DNA of 64,000 bases from Ascaphus truei (GCA_036426205.1 CM071568.1:123786945-123850944), one strand, 5' to 3'; counted from the stretch's first letter, positions 12,201-24,448 are shown. Notes: generated from the sequence alone by a model not told the origin. Made by a program: numbers and translations.

Positions 12201-15200
12201 TGCTGAGCTCGACCCTTTACGGGGGTCCCTCATTCTCGGACCCGGTGGTGGTCGTGTGTGGGGAGGCCTAGGAGCTAGGGGCAAAAAGAATTTTATTTCT
12301 GGGTGCCCTAGAACCTAAGGTTCCCAAGCCAATTGTAGTTGACCTTCAACTAATAGTGATAAAAGCTCTTTTTAAAGACATTGTATCCGCTTCTGCGGTC
12401 TGCGGTTTGGATGGCTGCCAACCCGTTCCTGGAGGTCGGCGTCGAGGAATCCCCATTGAAATGGATTGCTCCATTGACTTACAATGGGGAACCGCCGCTC
12501 CTCCTCTCGGGCGCCACCCGCTGGTCTTCTATGGAAACGGGCCCAAACCGCCAGATCCACCATTGGAATGCATGGAGCTGCAATGGCGACCTATGGGAGG
12601 CTACAAAATGGAGCCTGAAAAGGTGGGAAAATGGAACAAAGGGCTATAAACACTGAATTAACCTTAACCCTTTCCCTCCCACATCAATCCCAGTGTATGT
12701 GTGGAAGCAAACACTGGAATGGAAACAATACACTTTTACAGGGGAATACACATTTGGATTCTGAAGCAGGGTAAAAACCCATTGCTGGACCGCAGTCCAG
12801 TTAACCCCTTGCTTCCCAAGTGAGAGCAGGGGTGGCCAAATGGGGTGTGACCCCTTTAATACCGGGCCAAACTCCCTCTCCCATGACAGTGTCCAGGGAG
12901 CAGTGCCTCCTGGACTAGGCCTAGACCTTGCCCCTTAGGCCCCATCTAGCCCCTGAGCCCACATAGGTTCAGTGTTATAGGGAAGACCCCATATAGGTAC
13001 TCTCCCCTTCAGTACCAGTGTTACGCCAGTGGACGGATGGCCTCGTGGCGCTCTGCAACCTGGGACAAGGATGCGTTACCCCAGAACATTCAGATGAGAC
13101 CCTGCGGCTGGAGCTCACCTCACGAGAAGGATCAGGATCCGTTGTGAGAGAGGGGATTTGTGTTGGTGGCCCTGCTGCGTGGGACCCGCTCCAACTCACT
13201 ACACCAAGCAGCACCTGGGTACTGGAGTACCCAGGCAGGTACCCAATGTGCACCTACATCCACAGGGGATAGCGCTACCTCACACTTGGGTGGGCATTGC
13301 TGGGACAGGATGCCAGGGGTATTGGTGCCACGGCACCTCAGTACTTTGGGGGAACCACCACCTGTGGGTCATTGGGTGTACCCTGTGGGTACAGTTATTA
13401 CCGTTATTGTGTGTTAGTAGGTGTATACAGTAAACCTTAGTTATATACATTGCATGGTGTATTATTCCTTATTACTGTGTTTTGGTTCCTGTGATGGGTT
13501 ATTCTGCCAATGCTGGGATCCCTCATAGGTGGAGGTGCTGCACTGCAAGGAGAAGGAGCTCACCTCGGGCTCCCAGAGGCGGAGGCTTAGGCCTCCTGTG
13601 AGCAAACAGGTATAGCAGCACACGTAGTTGCCGCGTAGTTCCCTTAGGCATAGGGAAAGGGGGCTGCATACCTTTACTATGTCTGTAGTTCCTCTTTCAG
13701 CAAAGGGGTTGTTTCTAAATCCTTGCTACCAAAGAATCTACTTTTTGAAACCATAAAGCAGAATCTCTCTTATCCTCCCATCTCCACTGCCCATGAATTG
13801 ACTAGAGGGTGTTGGCAGCTATCTGAACCGCATACATTTATCGAAACCCATACATTTCAGTTGACAGAGAAAGTGTTCCTTTGGGAAGCTTGTATATAAT
13901 TCATGGAGTAGGGTAGGTCATTGCCGCATATTCTTTTGAGCTCCTCCCACCTGCCTAGGTTCTTGGCATACACTCTTTTTAGCTTAGTATGTCCAAAGAA
14001 ACAGAACAACTGCAAGTTGGAGGACTCTGCTTTGAGTAACTATGGAAACCGGATGTTAACAGCATTGGGATAAGCACAGGCAATCAAGTGGGAAGGAAGA
14101 TAAGTAGAAGAGCGTATGAATACGATAAAGAGGGCAGTGAAGGAAAGAGATGAGAACTATAAAAGATACACATTTTACATATGGGATTGTACCGAGACAA
14201 GGGGAGAAAATGTGAAAAACAAACAATGTGGTAAAAAAAATACTATTTTTATTAGGTATTATTTTTAATAGAAATATTAATCAATATTATTTTGCACAAA
14301 TGAGCCATACGGTAGCAACAGCTACATTGCAATTGAATAACGTTTTTGTTTTTAAAAACTACAGACAAAGGACTGATCACCAACTAAATGTAGGTTAAAT
14401 TGGTCCTCAAAATTAAATCCACTGTAATTTATGAATATGCAGGAGTGATTATATTATATTACACCAATAATAAACGCCGTCAAATTGAGTTAATTCATGC
14501 TCTGATGATTCTAATGTCCCCTAAACTAAAATATTCCAGTGACAACTAATCTTGTGGAGTGTTCAGTATGTACCACGATTTGCTAATCTCAGTAGCTTTT
14601 ATTCTGTAAATCTGAATATAAATTGAGTTGGCTCTTGCAGGGCCTGATTAATATGGTGTAGCAGTTGCTACCATGGAAACCTTTTCAATTGGCACACAAA
14701 AAATCATACAGAAAAAAAGCAATCATTGAAACAAACAACCCTCAGAAGAACACTTTTTTTTTTCTTGAAGTTCAATTTTCTTGTCCTTGCAGTTTCTGTA
14801 CGATGCAATAAATGTGCCCGCGTAACCACTTCACTGCCAAATCAGTGCAGCTTTGAATTTCCGAGATTTTGCTTTATGAGTTGGATATGAACTTGTAACT
14901 AATATAGCAAAACAATTATCTTTTGTATATCCCATGATATTTGGTCTTGCATACAAACACTTGAAAGTACATGTTAATATATGATACAGACAGTAAAAAT
15001 GGAAGAGAGGGTGTTGCATGGCTATGCGCTTTTACTCTATAGCAAATACATGTACTCAGGGGCGGATTGTACTTACTTGCCGGCTTGCGCAACTCCTTGA
15101 AGAGCGGCCCTCCTCCTGCAGCATCATGGCGTCATGATGCTGCGGCTTCATGTGATGTCGCGATTTCATGACGATTTCGGCACCATGTGACGTTCTGGCG

Positions 15201-16477
15201 TCATTTGATGTTGGACCACCATGATAATGTGATGCTGCAGGAGGAAGGTCACTCTGGAGAAGGAAATACCCCCCCTCTTAACACTTACCCCACCCCCACC
15301 CCCTTTCACGACTCACTCCAACACACACACACACTTACCTTGGGGTGAAGAGCGGTTCTGCTGGTTCGGGGACTCCCCAGCTCCTTCCTTCCAGCTCCCT
15401 CCTCTGGTCGGGCAGAAGTTGTATGTCAGCACCAACAGGAGTAGGGAGAGTATCCCAGGTGGCCAGGGAGCTGCTGGCCGCCGCTACAGGGAAACCGCAA
15501 CACTGGTCCACCGCACACACCCACCGGAGCAACCCTGACCGCCCGATAGGGCAATCCATCCATGCATATAGGCCTACTGCAATTGAAGGAGGGGCTACAG
15601 TGTTAACTTATTTGCTGCCAGAGGACAGTGACACAGTGACAAAAAATGGTGCTAAGGAGCTAAGGAGCTCCTATACAAAGTATTAAATGTGATAATTAAA
15701 ACAATGATAAATCACTTAGAGCTGTATAATTGTGCACTAATGAAAAAATATATATAAAATGCAAGTGCAATAAATAAGGTAACAAGGTTGCAGCTCAACC
15801 CTATGAAGAAAGGTCCAGATTTTCTTCTGTACCGTTGTGTTCGAAGCTTTGGGGAGCGCAGATATCACCATATATGAAATAAAACAAATATATACTACAC
15901 AGTGTAATCAGCTTCAAAAAATGTCTCTCGATTCTAGGATTCAGAAAAATGGAATCTCACAATTTTTCAGATAAACAGCATTTCCCACATTAAATGTGGT
16001 TCAGGATGTCCACACTTTAGCTTCTATGGTAAGTTGGTGAGGGTGGTCACGGTGTGAGGTATCCTCAGTAAGACAGAAATAACGCCATAGTGCAACACTG
16101 TATATAATTAAAGTGTGTATTGTACAAAAATTGTATCACACTTACATGAATAAAAAGCAGCATAGGCACATAAAACTAAATTATAACAGATATCTCCACC
16201 GCCCCAACTTGAATCTCTCAATCTGCCGGGCTCCCGGTGAGCGTCACGTCCGGGGGCGGGTCGCGTCCCTTCCGGCGCCTTTGGTATCGTGGAGAGATCA
16301 ACAGGTGGCAATCCATTATGGGAATGGAAGATATCAAAAGCCTCTGACTGGGGGACTGCAGAAGGTGAAAAGATTTAAAGTGTAAGATTAACAGAAAGGC
16401 AGGGGGAAACATTTCATAAAATGTGTAAGAAACCCCATATTAGGATGAAGTACTCCTTCTTTTTTTTTTTTTTTTAA

Positions 16478-16770
16478 GTATCAAAGAGCAGTATCAGTTA
16501 GAGTTTGGATGTTTTCCATTCGTGAAGCCTTATAAAATTCCTTTGAGGATTTGGATTTTTAAATCATTTATGGAATGATCTGGCTGTGAGAAGTGGTGGT
16601 GTCCCACTGGAGAGCAGTATCGTCCTAATTCATGGTGTGTGTCTGTGTAGGTTCATTCTGGTTTGAAGTTTTTTGCCAGGTTTCACCAATGAAGCATCCT
16701 TGATCACATTTGCTGCATTGAATCATTCATACCACGTTTCGAGATATGCAGCAGTATGATCTTTAATATT
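16478..16770 (-). pseudogene. Penelope-like element, GIY-YIG endonuclease relic
   Basis: Minus-strand translation, across several stops, reads MIQCSKCDQGCFIGET, then QTRMN, LHRH, a TALPVG-like stretch, HSINDLKIQILKGNF-like and a closing LFDT. This is the order of the GIY-YIG domain of Penelope-like retroelements, where a Cys-rich entry is followed by an IGETGQ core. The reading frame is broken by stops and at least one indel. A poly(T) run at 16459-16476 on the plus strand forms an A-tail right after the coding end. It is a dead 5'-truncated copy. Confidence 0.7.
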
Positions 16771-16861
16771 GAGTGTTCAATGTTTGTGGCTTGCTGTGTG
16801 ATCTGGCATATATGTTTGCAGGGTACGATGTTTTGGTCTTGTGCCATTCTCAGAGTCCTTG

Positions 16862-17530
16862 TGTAACCCTCCCTACCTTGCTTCTAGGGAGATTATATTG
16901 GTGTGTTATGTATGGCTACTCCACATGGGTTACCTTGATTTGGGGTGCTGGATTCAGGCAGCTGAGTGATGAGGTAGCAAAGTTGTGGAATAATGGGCGC
17001 CAAGTGCTTTTGTCATACAGCAGTCTTTATTCAGGTCCCCAGGCATGGGGACTGCACACCACACTTTAAACAACGTTGTAATATTTCTCTATTGTTATTG
17101 ATGCATTCTGTGAGTGCCTATACTTAACACTCAGATGGAGACCGGACATCTTTTTCTGTTTGGCATACCCCTCTGTATTATCCCAATATGCTAGGCCCAT
17201 TGGGATGCATAGCGGGTCCTGTACAAGTGACCCCATTACCTTGTTTCGGTGCAGGAACTACCACTTCCCTGCATCCGGAGAGGACTGTTAATGCAGATCC
17301 GCGGTTAGAGGTGATCCGCCGGCACCCAGGAGTTCTCATTACTGAGGCCCTCTGTGGCATGCCGTTTTCATACTTCAAAGATTATATTGGATCCCCTTCA
17401 TCTTCTGGGATCCTAACTTAACCAGTGTACTGTCCCTAGCTACAACATAATAAAGTGGAGGTGGGTCTGGTCTGTACTATTGTTATGAACATCCCTATCG
17501 GTCCTCACATCCACCCGGTGCTGCACTGGT
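16862..17530 (-). mobile_element. LTR-like element, family B copy 1
   Basis: Starts TGTAACCCTCCCTACC and aligns with the copy at 26818: GGTGCTGGATTCAG, GATGAGGTAGCAA, a TTTATTCAGGTCCCCAGG box, CTAACACTCAGA, TCTGGGATCCTAACTTA and ACATAATAAA in the same order. The right end is unclear because similarity fades after about 17530 and a (CTTC)n tract follows. The orientation is inferred from AATAAA on the minus strand. Confidence 0.6.
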
Positions 17531-17750
17531 GCCTCCACTAGGGTTTTCCATAGCCTTGCACAACAGATCTATTGCCGGTTCCTCCAGCAGCTCCATCAGG
17601 GGATTTCTCCTTTCCTACTGCTCCCTGGTCTTGGCTGTTTGAAAGTTTGCAGTCCTCGCCCAGTACCCGGCTGATACCACTTCTGGTTCCCAGCTCAACC
17701 TGCAGGCTTTTACACCCGGTCTCTCCAGCAGACCCGTCAGTGGAAAGAGC

Positions 17751-17803
17751 CTTCCTTCCTTCCTTCCTTCCTTCCTTCCTTCCTTGCTGCCTGCCTGCCT
17801 GCC
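17751..17803. repeat. (CTTC)n and (TGCC)n microsatellite
   Basis: About eight CTTC/TTCC units followed by four TGCC units. On the minus strand it yields a Lys/Gly/Arg repeat ORF that is not a gene. Confidence 0.95.
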
Positions 17804-17878
17804 TTGGCGCCAAAACCATGTATAGCCTGTACAGGTAAATTACGGGTCCTCACAAGGTTTAGGTGTCTCACACTATCA

Positions 17879-17920
17879 CCCTACGCGTTTCACCAGACAC
17901 TTGGCTTCGTCAGGGGTTCC
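17879..17920 (-). ncRNA. Hammerhead-like motif (relic), site 1
   Basis: On the minus strand: CTGACGA (17913-17907), a short CCA/TGG stem with a 6-nt loop, GAAA, then CGCGTAG. CUGANGA followed by a stem and GAAA is the conserved core order of the hammerhead ribozyme. Penelope-like retroelements are known to carry such motifs. Stem III and the cleavage site are not convincingly paired here, so activity is doubtful. Confidence 0.4.
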
Positions 17921-19750
17921 TTTTTTCCCATTTAGATACTGTATAAAACCTCCCCGAAAAATTGCCAGCCGTGAACATCTCACATGGTAAGCACCTTTAA
18001 CCCCAACTTTCACAAAACTTTTGCCAAGTATTTTGTAAAGCTTTACAAAAAGTGGGACACTTTCACCACTTTTATTATAAAAGGTTCTGAAGCGTGGATT
18101 TGTTTACCCTGAAAATTGACAACAAGCCTTTGCTTGAATGGTTCACAAATTCACAATTTTCCTAAAAACATGTGAAGGAAACAGACAAGTTTTCACATAT
18201 CTAGTAGTGAGATTGAAAAGGAGACTTTGAAACAGTGTGCCCTCTTGTAGTGACCTTGAGTATGCAATTGTATCACTCCTGCAATTCTAGTAATTTGCAA
18301 GCACTTCAAGAAGAGATCACTGCATACAAATTATTATTGTAGTCTGCTAGAGTATGTTTACAATAATTTATCTGACTGGATTGATAGTATTTGAGGAAGA
18401 TTTATCATAAACAAAGCAAATTCCACACAGCAATTTTATATCCAATTTCCCCAAACAGGACGTTAGGGGGAAAAAGCAAAGTAGTCTTATCAGTATTTTA
18501 TTTTTTAAATGTCACCATTGTGCATCAAAATCATAATTATCAATGGTAATAAATGGCAGCTGTTTTTTTGACACTGCACAAAAAAAAGACAGGCATATGC
18601 TAATATACAGTGTATATGCTGAAGTGTTATGACATCAAAAGGCCAGATCATAATCCATGTAGGTAGAATTTTTTAACACAAAGTATTAGAGCAGTAGGGA
18701 AGTACTGAAGTATTGAAAACGCATTGTGAAATACTTTTTCACAGAAGATGTTGCTCCCTCTCACTTTAGCTGTATAGTATTACTCTTCTACCCTCTCTCT
18801 CTTCCCCTTTTTACATACACTCTTCCTCTTTCTCTCATATCAATATCATTTCTCTCTCTCCTCCAAGGCCTCACCCTATTCCTTCTGGGTGTTTATATAT
18901 CAATGCAATTTTGGCACAAAACTAGGGTACTTCCATCCAGTCTCAAAGTATTTTGCTAAAATCTTAACCCGTCTGCCCCAGTTTGTGCCATGGGGAGTGT
19001 CAGTGGGAGGATTTGGGAAGGAGATATATGGTGCACATCCTTCCTATTGTCTCAATTTGTCATACAAGGTATTGTCTCGCTCAAACTTTCCAAAAAGTTT
19101 GATTACTCGCAAAATGGTCGGTAAAACTTTTTAGCCAAAAAGTAAAATTCAACAAAACACTCTATACAACATGTGGAGAGATACCTGTCAAAACACCTGG
19201 GAAATAAACTAATTTAAATATGTTTTGGGAAATATATAAGTCAATGGGAACTCTCTCTTTTTCTCTTTGAGACGCCATATTTCAGCATATTTCATCTACT
19301 TTTGCAAACTTAGGTGAAAAGTGTTTCCATCTCTAGTTGTTATGTAACTTCCCATCAGAGTATTCCTTTGTTGACTGGTATTAGCACTTGCTGACAGTTA
19401 TTTTATTAATGATGGTTACATTTGATTTGGTTTGAACATTCATTTCTCTTGCATGAAGAGGCTCATGGGTAAATGATAGAGGTGACAGATGTGGTGATCG
19501 CCCAATTCAAGTTTATTAACAAAACAAAACAGAAATTATTTTAAAGAAAGAAAAAGACAGACTTGCACTATTATCCCGGTTATTCTTCAACGTACAAAAA
19601 CATAATTGACAGTAGAGATTAGTGATGGTCAGGATCCACTGATCCTCTATGGTAATGTAACACATCTCTGGGATTTAGCTGAACTTTGTATTTCTTTTAC
19701 CCAAGGAATCCAATCTGTGTTTAAGACCAGCTTTGTGCTTTATCTTGCAG

Positions 19751-19877
19751 ATCTCCCTCCCAGGAGCCCAGAGACCATGTCTGTTGGCTCACAGGCATTT
19801 CCCCCAGGAGGCCCGAATGGAATTCTTAGAAGTCAGTCATTTGCTGGCTTTAGTGGTATTCCGGAAAGAAGATCTAG
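19751..19877 (+). CDS. RIPOR2: RIPOR2 exon 1 (first coding exon; ATG at 19777)
   Basis: The acceptor TTGCAG ends at 19750 and the donor GTAAGG starts at 19878. I place the start at ATG 19777 because the peptide after it, beginning [17 protein letters not shown], matches the usual RIPOR2 N-terminus; A at -3 gives a fair initiation context. The 26 nt before the ATG would be 5' UTR in this isoform. They are open in frame, so an upstream alternative N-terminus spliced to this exon is also possible. The exon carries the RSQSF motif, a basic Ser site of the 14-3-3-binding type. It contributes 33 codons plus 2 nt, and the split codon is completed by exon 2 as Arg. Confidence 0.93.
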
Positions 19878-21826
19878 GTAAGGATTTACAACTGCTAGGC
19901 TTGAGGCAATTTGTGCACTTAACTCCTATTTTATTCAAATAAGTACTGTCTGTGACAAATATGAAGAAGATTCACTCATTTCCTTATTCCCTATACCATA
20001 TGTATGTTGTCTGTATAAAATAAGATGTCTATTTGGTCTCCTATAAATAAATAATAATAATAAAACTTCTCATACAACAATGGTGACACCAATATTTTGT
20101 TGTTGTGCTACTGTACATGCTATATTGTGAGGGAAGCAGGGACTGGTGCTGCTTAATCTAGTTGTTCTTTATTGGTTCCAATAATACTGACAGTCAGTGA
20201 GTCCAATTAAAGCTCCTATTTGCACTTGCTTTCTTTTCAAGAATTCTGTCCAGTCACAAAAATCTCCCCTCTAATATTTACTAGGCAGGGTATTTTTTCT
20301 ATTTTTGACAGCTGGTTTTTAGTGTGTTTCAGTCTGATATAGGATTTATTTATGTTGATCATGAAACCACAGAAGACAAAGCGTTGGTTAGCTGTTATCT
20401 TCTCTGTTCACATTTCCTACATCTACTTGGTATTGCTGTTTGAGAATATAGTATAAATATACACCAAATTATTTCTGTCATAGCCATGCCTTTTGATCTG
20501 TTTATACCACACAGGTAAAAAAAAAAAAAAAATATACCAAATAAAAACAATTCTATTTTGCCCAGTTTCTGCATTAAGAGCTTAAATACATTTTTAATAA
20601 ATAATATGGGGTTTTAGTTCTAGCATTAATACAGTTACAATACTTATACATTTCATATTACTTGTACGGTTGAGAGTGCACATGACCTGGGGACTCACTT
20701 CCGGCTGGTCTTGGTGTACTGTATAGCAGTTTCTCTCTTTGTCACATTTTTTAATAATACATTTTTGTTTTCAACTTAAAATTTGTATTGCGTTTTCATA
20801 AATTCGAGCAAACAACAAGGTCTTTGCATCTTCTTAACTCCGGCGCAGCGGACTTTAACCACAACTTAATGTTCAATTCTGTGTTAGCAGGTATATGCCT
20901 GACTAAACGTCAAAAAACCTATTTTCAATGATAACATAAAGCATAGAACATCACATAGGAAGGGTATTTTAATGAAATTATTGCCCAGCAAAATGTATCC
21001 AAAATACAAAATAAATATTTGATTTCACAAGTAAAGTACAGTATAGGCATTTCAAAGAGGAATGATGGATGATATGAATAAAGGAGCTCACTGGCCTTAC
21101 ATGCAACTTCTCTTTTTGCCTTATGTTTTCATATTTAGTTGATAATAACATTAATAACCATTGGTTTGGGGCATTATGATTTGGGGTTAGGGAATAACAT
21201 TAATACCCATTGGTTTGGGGCATTATGATTTGGGGTTAGGGAATAACATTAATACCCATTGGTTTGGGGCATTATGATTTGGGGTTAGGGAAGAACATTA
21301 ATACCCATTGATTTGTGGTTAGGGAATACTTTGGGCCATTATTTGTAAAACCATGCCAGATACATCAAGCAGTGGTGAGGAAAACTGGAGGTGTTAGTAC
21401 TTTGCAAGATGACCAAAAATGAACAAATTTTTGGAGATAACAACTCCAGTTTTCCTCACCAGTGCTTAATGTATCTTGGCCGATGTGTCTTCTTTTTATG
21501 ATCCTCAGTTAGCCCCTTTAGTACTGAATACATAAAATCAATTAGACCGCAAGTTCGATAACGCCTCCTAAAAGGAACAAGTGTGATTTACTCCACACCA
21601 ATGAAATTACTTATCAAAGTCTTTTGGCTTGAAAACCAGTTAAAGTAGAGGAGCAAAAAGAAAAACCATACCAGATTTATTGAAGAAAAAAAATCAAATA
21701 GATTTATTGATATTTTTAGTCTTTGATCAATCAACCCTGGGCTTTTGATAAATAAAGCCGCAAAAGTTTAATAAAATAAATATGTTCTGTTTATTTTTTA
21801 TTTGGCGATGTTTCTTATTTTCACAG
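19878..21826 (+). other. RIPOR2 intron 1
   Basis: A GT-AG intron of 1.95 kb. It holds a poly(A) run near 20517-20533 and the 49-bp tandem array listed separately. Otherwise AT-rich, with no coding sequence recognised. Confidence 0.85.
21145..21331. repeat. 49-bp tandem repeat, about 3.8 copies
   Basis: Three near-identical 49-bp units start at 21145, 21194 and 21243 with ATAACATTAAT, each containing GGTTTGGGGCATTATGATTT and ending GGGGTTAGGGA. A shortened fourth unit follows. Near-identity suggests recent expansion. Confidence 0.92.
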
Positions 21827-21982
21827 ATGTAACTCCTTCCTTGGAAACGCGTCGGCACCCAAAAAGCCACAAGCAAAACAAAAGAAAATGCATAATTTAG
21901 GTCACAAAAATAACAGTACTTCCAAAGAGCCTCAACCAGAAAGGGTGGAAGAAGTATATGGAGCCTTAAAGAATGGACTTGA
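21827..21982 (+). CDS. RIPOR2: RIPOR2 exon 2
   Basis: The acceptor TTTTCACAG ends at 21826 and the donor GTAAGC starts at 21983. The exon finishes the Arg codon split from exon 1 and reads on as [15 protein letters not shown], then a Lys-rich stretch ([13 protein letters not shown]) and [15 protein letters not shown], ending 2 nt into the next Asp codon. The second Ser site (RSRCNS) spans the exon 1-2 junction and is the other 14-3-3-type motif of the N-terminus. The VEEVY...LKNGL helix begins the Rho-interacting helical region in this family. It covers residues about 34-86. Confidence 0.95.
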
Positions 21983-23717
21983 GTAAGCATGGCCAATACT
22001 ACCAGTGTATTAATTTATTGACAATTATATTGTATGTGCACACGTCCACTAAACAGGTATTAACAAGGGCCAAGCCATCAATGTTAGATGAGTGGCCATA
22101 TAACTTAATATCTAGCCTCCCTTTTGATCACTGAAAAGGAATATTAATAAAGGTGTGAAAATGTCTTCAAATGTGCTTCACAAAAAAAATTGCAAATTTC
22201 TCTTACATTTTGCGTTTTACCAACATTTTCACAAAAGTGATAGAGCTGAAAATTCTCAAAAAATGTGCCCATTTTTGCAAGATTTTCTTAAAAACGGGTC
22301 TTGTGACCTGAATTCCGGAAAATTACATATAACCTGCCATTTTTATTTTACTGTTTGGCGATTTTTTTATTTTTTCAAATGTTGCCATTTTCGCAAAAAA
22401 GGCAAATTTCCCCTGGGTTTGCGAACTTCACCTAAAAACAAAATAACTATTTTACATGAATAAATAAAGCTAATGCTGACACACCACATAGCTTTGAACA
22501 TCCTTTGATAACATTAGGTTGTGTTCATGACCTTTCAGCACACATGCACCAGGCGTCTCTTCTCATTCTTTTAGAAAGCTGAAGAGGGTGTGATTATGGT
22601 CATCTACTGAGTACTGTAAGGATATAGAATCATAACTCTATTGTAACCTTTCTACAGGTAGAATTGAAGCTTTAGTGGTAAAGATAGTGAAGTAGTGACT
22701 TTCAAATGGAATAGTCTGGTTTGAAATCCAGTACTAGCTTTGTGTGACCTTGGATACGTCACTCAATTTCGCTGTGCTCAGTGAGCCCCATCATATTATA
22801 AAACACATCATACTGGGGCATGTCTGTAAATTTTAATATGTATGTATGTCTTTATATAGCGCCATTAATGTACATTGCGCTTCCCAGCAGTAATACACGT
22901 GACAATCATATAAATATAAACAAATTATACAAATAACACATAAAAGGAAGAAGTGCTTCTGACATAAAAGTAACATTTGGGAAAAGGAGTCCCTGCTCCG
23001 AAGAGCTTACAATCTAATATGTCCAGTGCTGTACTGCTGTCCCTATGTAAGAATAAACTATTTTATTGGTGCCCCTTCCAACAGCAAAGAGGTTAAGCAA
23101 AAAAAATGTTTTGAAAGGTTTAAAGACAAGATGCAATAACTTCATGTCAGAGAACCTTATGTTCAGCAAATGCAGTAATATTGTTGAACGTAAAAAAAGC
23201 AGGTGCATAGAGCTGATTGAGTACACTGGTACATAGATCACATAGAATTTACTGATTTAATCAGTTCCTGTACTGATGGCACTTAGGGCTGGGACTTCAT
23301 GGGCCATATTTACTACGCTGTGGTTAGCTACAAGGCATCTTATGGCCACTCCTAGAACAAGTTCCATAGCATCTGAGATGTGCCATAACCAATAACACAA
23401 GGAGAAGGTTTGGCACGCCCAAATTTTTATCAAATAATTTTAATATTGCAAATTACAACTGACGTTTTCCGTACTAAACTGTGTCTTTAGCAAGGATTTT
23501 GCTCTATTCTTTGCTCTTACTGGTAAGCCAGGTTGTTGACATCCGCTCTTTGTTATTTTTTCATTGCTTTTTGTTTATTTGTATTTGTCTGCGAGTCTGA
23601 AAGTATTTTTACGATTACCAATAGGTCACTGTTGTTTGTGTTTGTTCTTTGCTGTGGATCACCTATGGTTTTGTCATGTCTACTCAACGCTGTATTGTAT
23701 CTGCTTTCAATTTGTAG
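21983..23717 (+). other. RIPOR2 intron 2
   Basis: A 1.7-kb GT-AG intron. A stretch of TTCGCAAA-like blocks (22150-22440) resembles similar blocks at 19050-19330 and 46550-46700, possibly one old repeat family; a second interspersed repeat is at 22835. No coding content recognised. Confidence 0.85.
22835..23025. repeat. Interspersed repeat with TATATAGCGCC and GAGCTTACAATCTAA motifs
   Basis: Contains CTTTATATAGCGCCATTAAT and GAAGAGCTTACAATCTAATA about 150 bp apart, two blocks I recognise as common in amphibian and fish genomes. The class is uncertain. A related fragment (TTGTATAGCGCTGCTAG) lies near 48363. Confidence 0.5.
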
Positions 23718-23796
23718 CGAGTATCTGGAAGTTCACCAAACGGAGCTCGACAAGTTGACTGCCCAGTTAAAAGACATGAGGAGAAACTCAAGACTG
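23718..23796 (+). CDS. RIPOR2: RIPOR2 exon 3
   Basis: The acceptor AATTTGTAG ends at 23717 and the donor GTAAGT starts at 23797. The product is (D)[19 protein letters not shown] followed by MRRNSRL, residues about 86-112. The heptad-like spacing of Leu residues marks this as coiled coil, part of the segment tied in the family to Rho binding and filopodia formation. The exon ends in phase 0, which allows the next two short exons to be in-frame modules. The genomic frame stays open upstream and gives a longer ORF starting at 23533; that extension is intronic. Confidence 0.95.
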
Positions 23797-24424
23797 GTAA
23801 GTAGCTCCGAGTGACTGGAGAATCTAATAAAGATTACTAATCATGTGTGAATAAACAATGAATGGGCATATATTTATTTCATATAAATACAATATCTTCT
23901 TGATTTACATTTCCTATTAATTACGTGTCTTAAAGGAGCTGAGTGATCGGCTCGGTGAGTAAAGACACGAAGTTGATCTTTGTGTGCTGTAACCTAGAGC
24001 AGGTCACTTTATCTCCCTGGGACTTAGGCACTAAAGATAGCTTATTGAGTTAGGGTCTGTGCTCAAGATTGTAATTGTGACGTGTTTTGAGTCCCTTTGG
24101 GAGAAAGTGCAATATGGGAAAAGAAGTGATTATTATAAGTCATGCTCATTGGTTTTGGGAAACGTCTGCATAATTGCTTTACTTATGGAAGGACTAAGCA
24201 ACAAGTCCCAGTTACATTTTAAGCTCTTTTGGTAAGAAATTCCTTTATCTCAATGTTGTTAATGGAATTATATTGTCCTTTATTATATCTCATTGGGAAT
24301 GCCTTTATTGGTGACTTCACATTAATACATATACTGTATTCATACATGCTCCCCTGCTGATATAAGGATTGAAAGCAGACTGTTACGTCAATGATTTGAT
24401 TTATTTTCATTTTACTTTTTGCAG
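23797..24424 (+). other. RIPOR2 intron 3
   Basis: A 628-bp GT-AG intron between exon 3 and the 24-nt microexon. AT-rich, with no repeat or gene recognised. Confidence 0.88.
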
Positions 24425-24448
24425 GGTGTTCTATATGATCTTGACAAA
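24425..24448 (+). CDS. RIPOR2: RIPOR2 exon 4, 24-nt microexon
   Basis: A 24-nt exon encodes exactly GVLYDLDK, residues 113-120, flanked by TTTTTGCAG and GTAAGT. It is phase 0 on both sides, and the eight residues are the expected continuation between the exon 3 coiled coil and exon 5. It is too short to appear as an ORF and would be missed by length-filtered gene finding. Because its length is a multiple of three, skipping would remove eight residues without a frameshift, but the sequence alone gives no evidence that it is skipped. Confidence 0.92.

Larger units (their letters stand above)
1..19750. other. Upstream non-coding region (intron or 5' flank of RIPOR2), repeat-rich
   Basis: No exon with homology to a known protein and proper splice sites was found here. 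It holds five LTR-type elements listed separately (1463, 3458, 6112, 7527, 16862), Penelope relics, a CCATTGA-type repeat block near 11.7-12.6 kb, repeat-like sequence at 12.98-13.66 kb with no boundary found, and a GC-rich repeat-like patch at 15.06-15.60 kb. The stretches 2160-3450, 4220-6100, 8360-9120, 13.7-15.0 kb and 17.95-19.75 kb are AT-rich with nothing I can name. Since exon 1 begins with a splice acceptor, at least part of this region is an intron. Confidence 0.6.

Noticed and set aside
19606..19750. Extension of the RIPOR2 frame upstream to an ATG at 19606
   Set aside because: A pyrimidine tract and AG at 19750 mark a splice acceptor, and the family N-terminus starts at 19777, so the extension is intronic.
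21841..21856. ACGCGTCGG in exon 2 as another hammerhead-type site
   Set aside because: It is coding sequence for Asn-Ala-Ser-Ala; no CTGANGA or stem precedes it.
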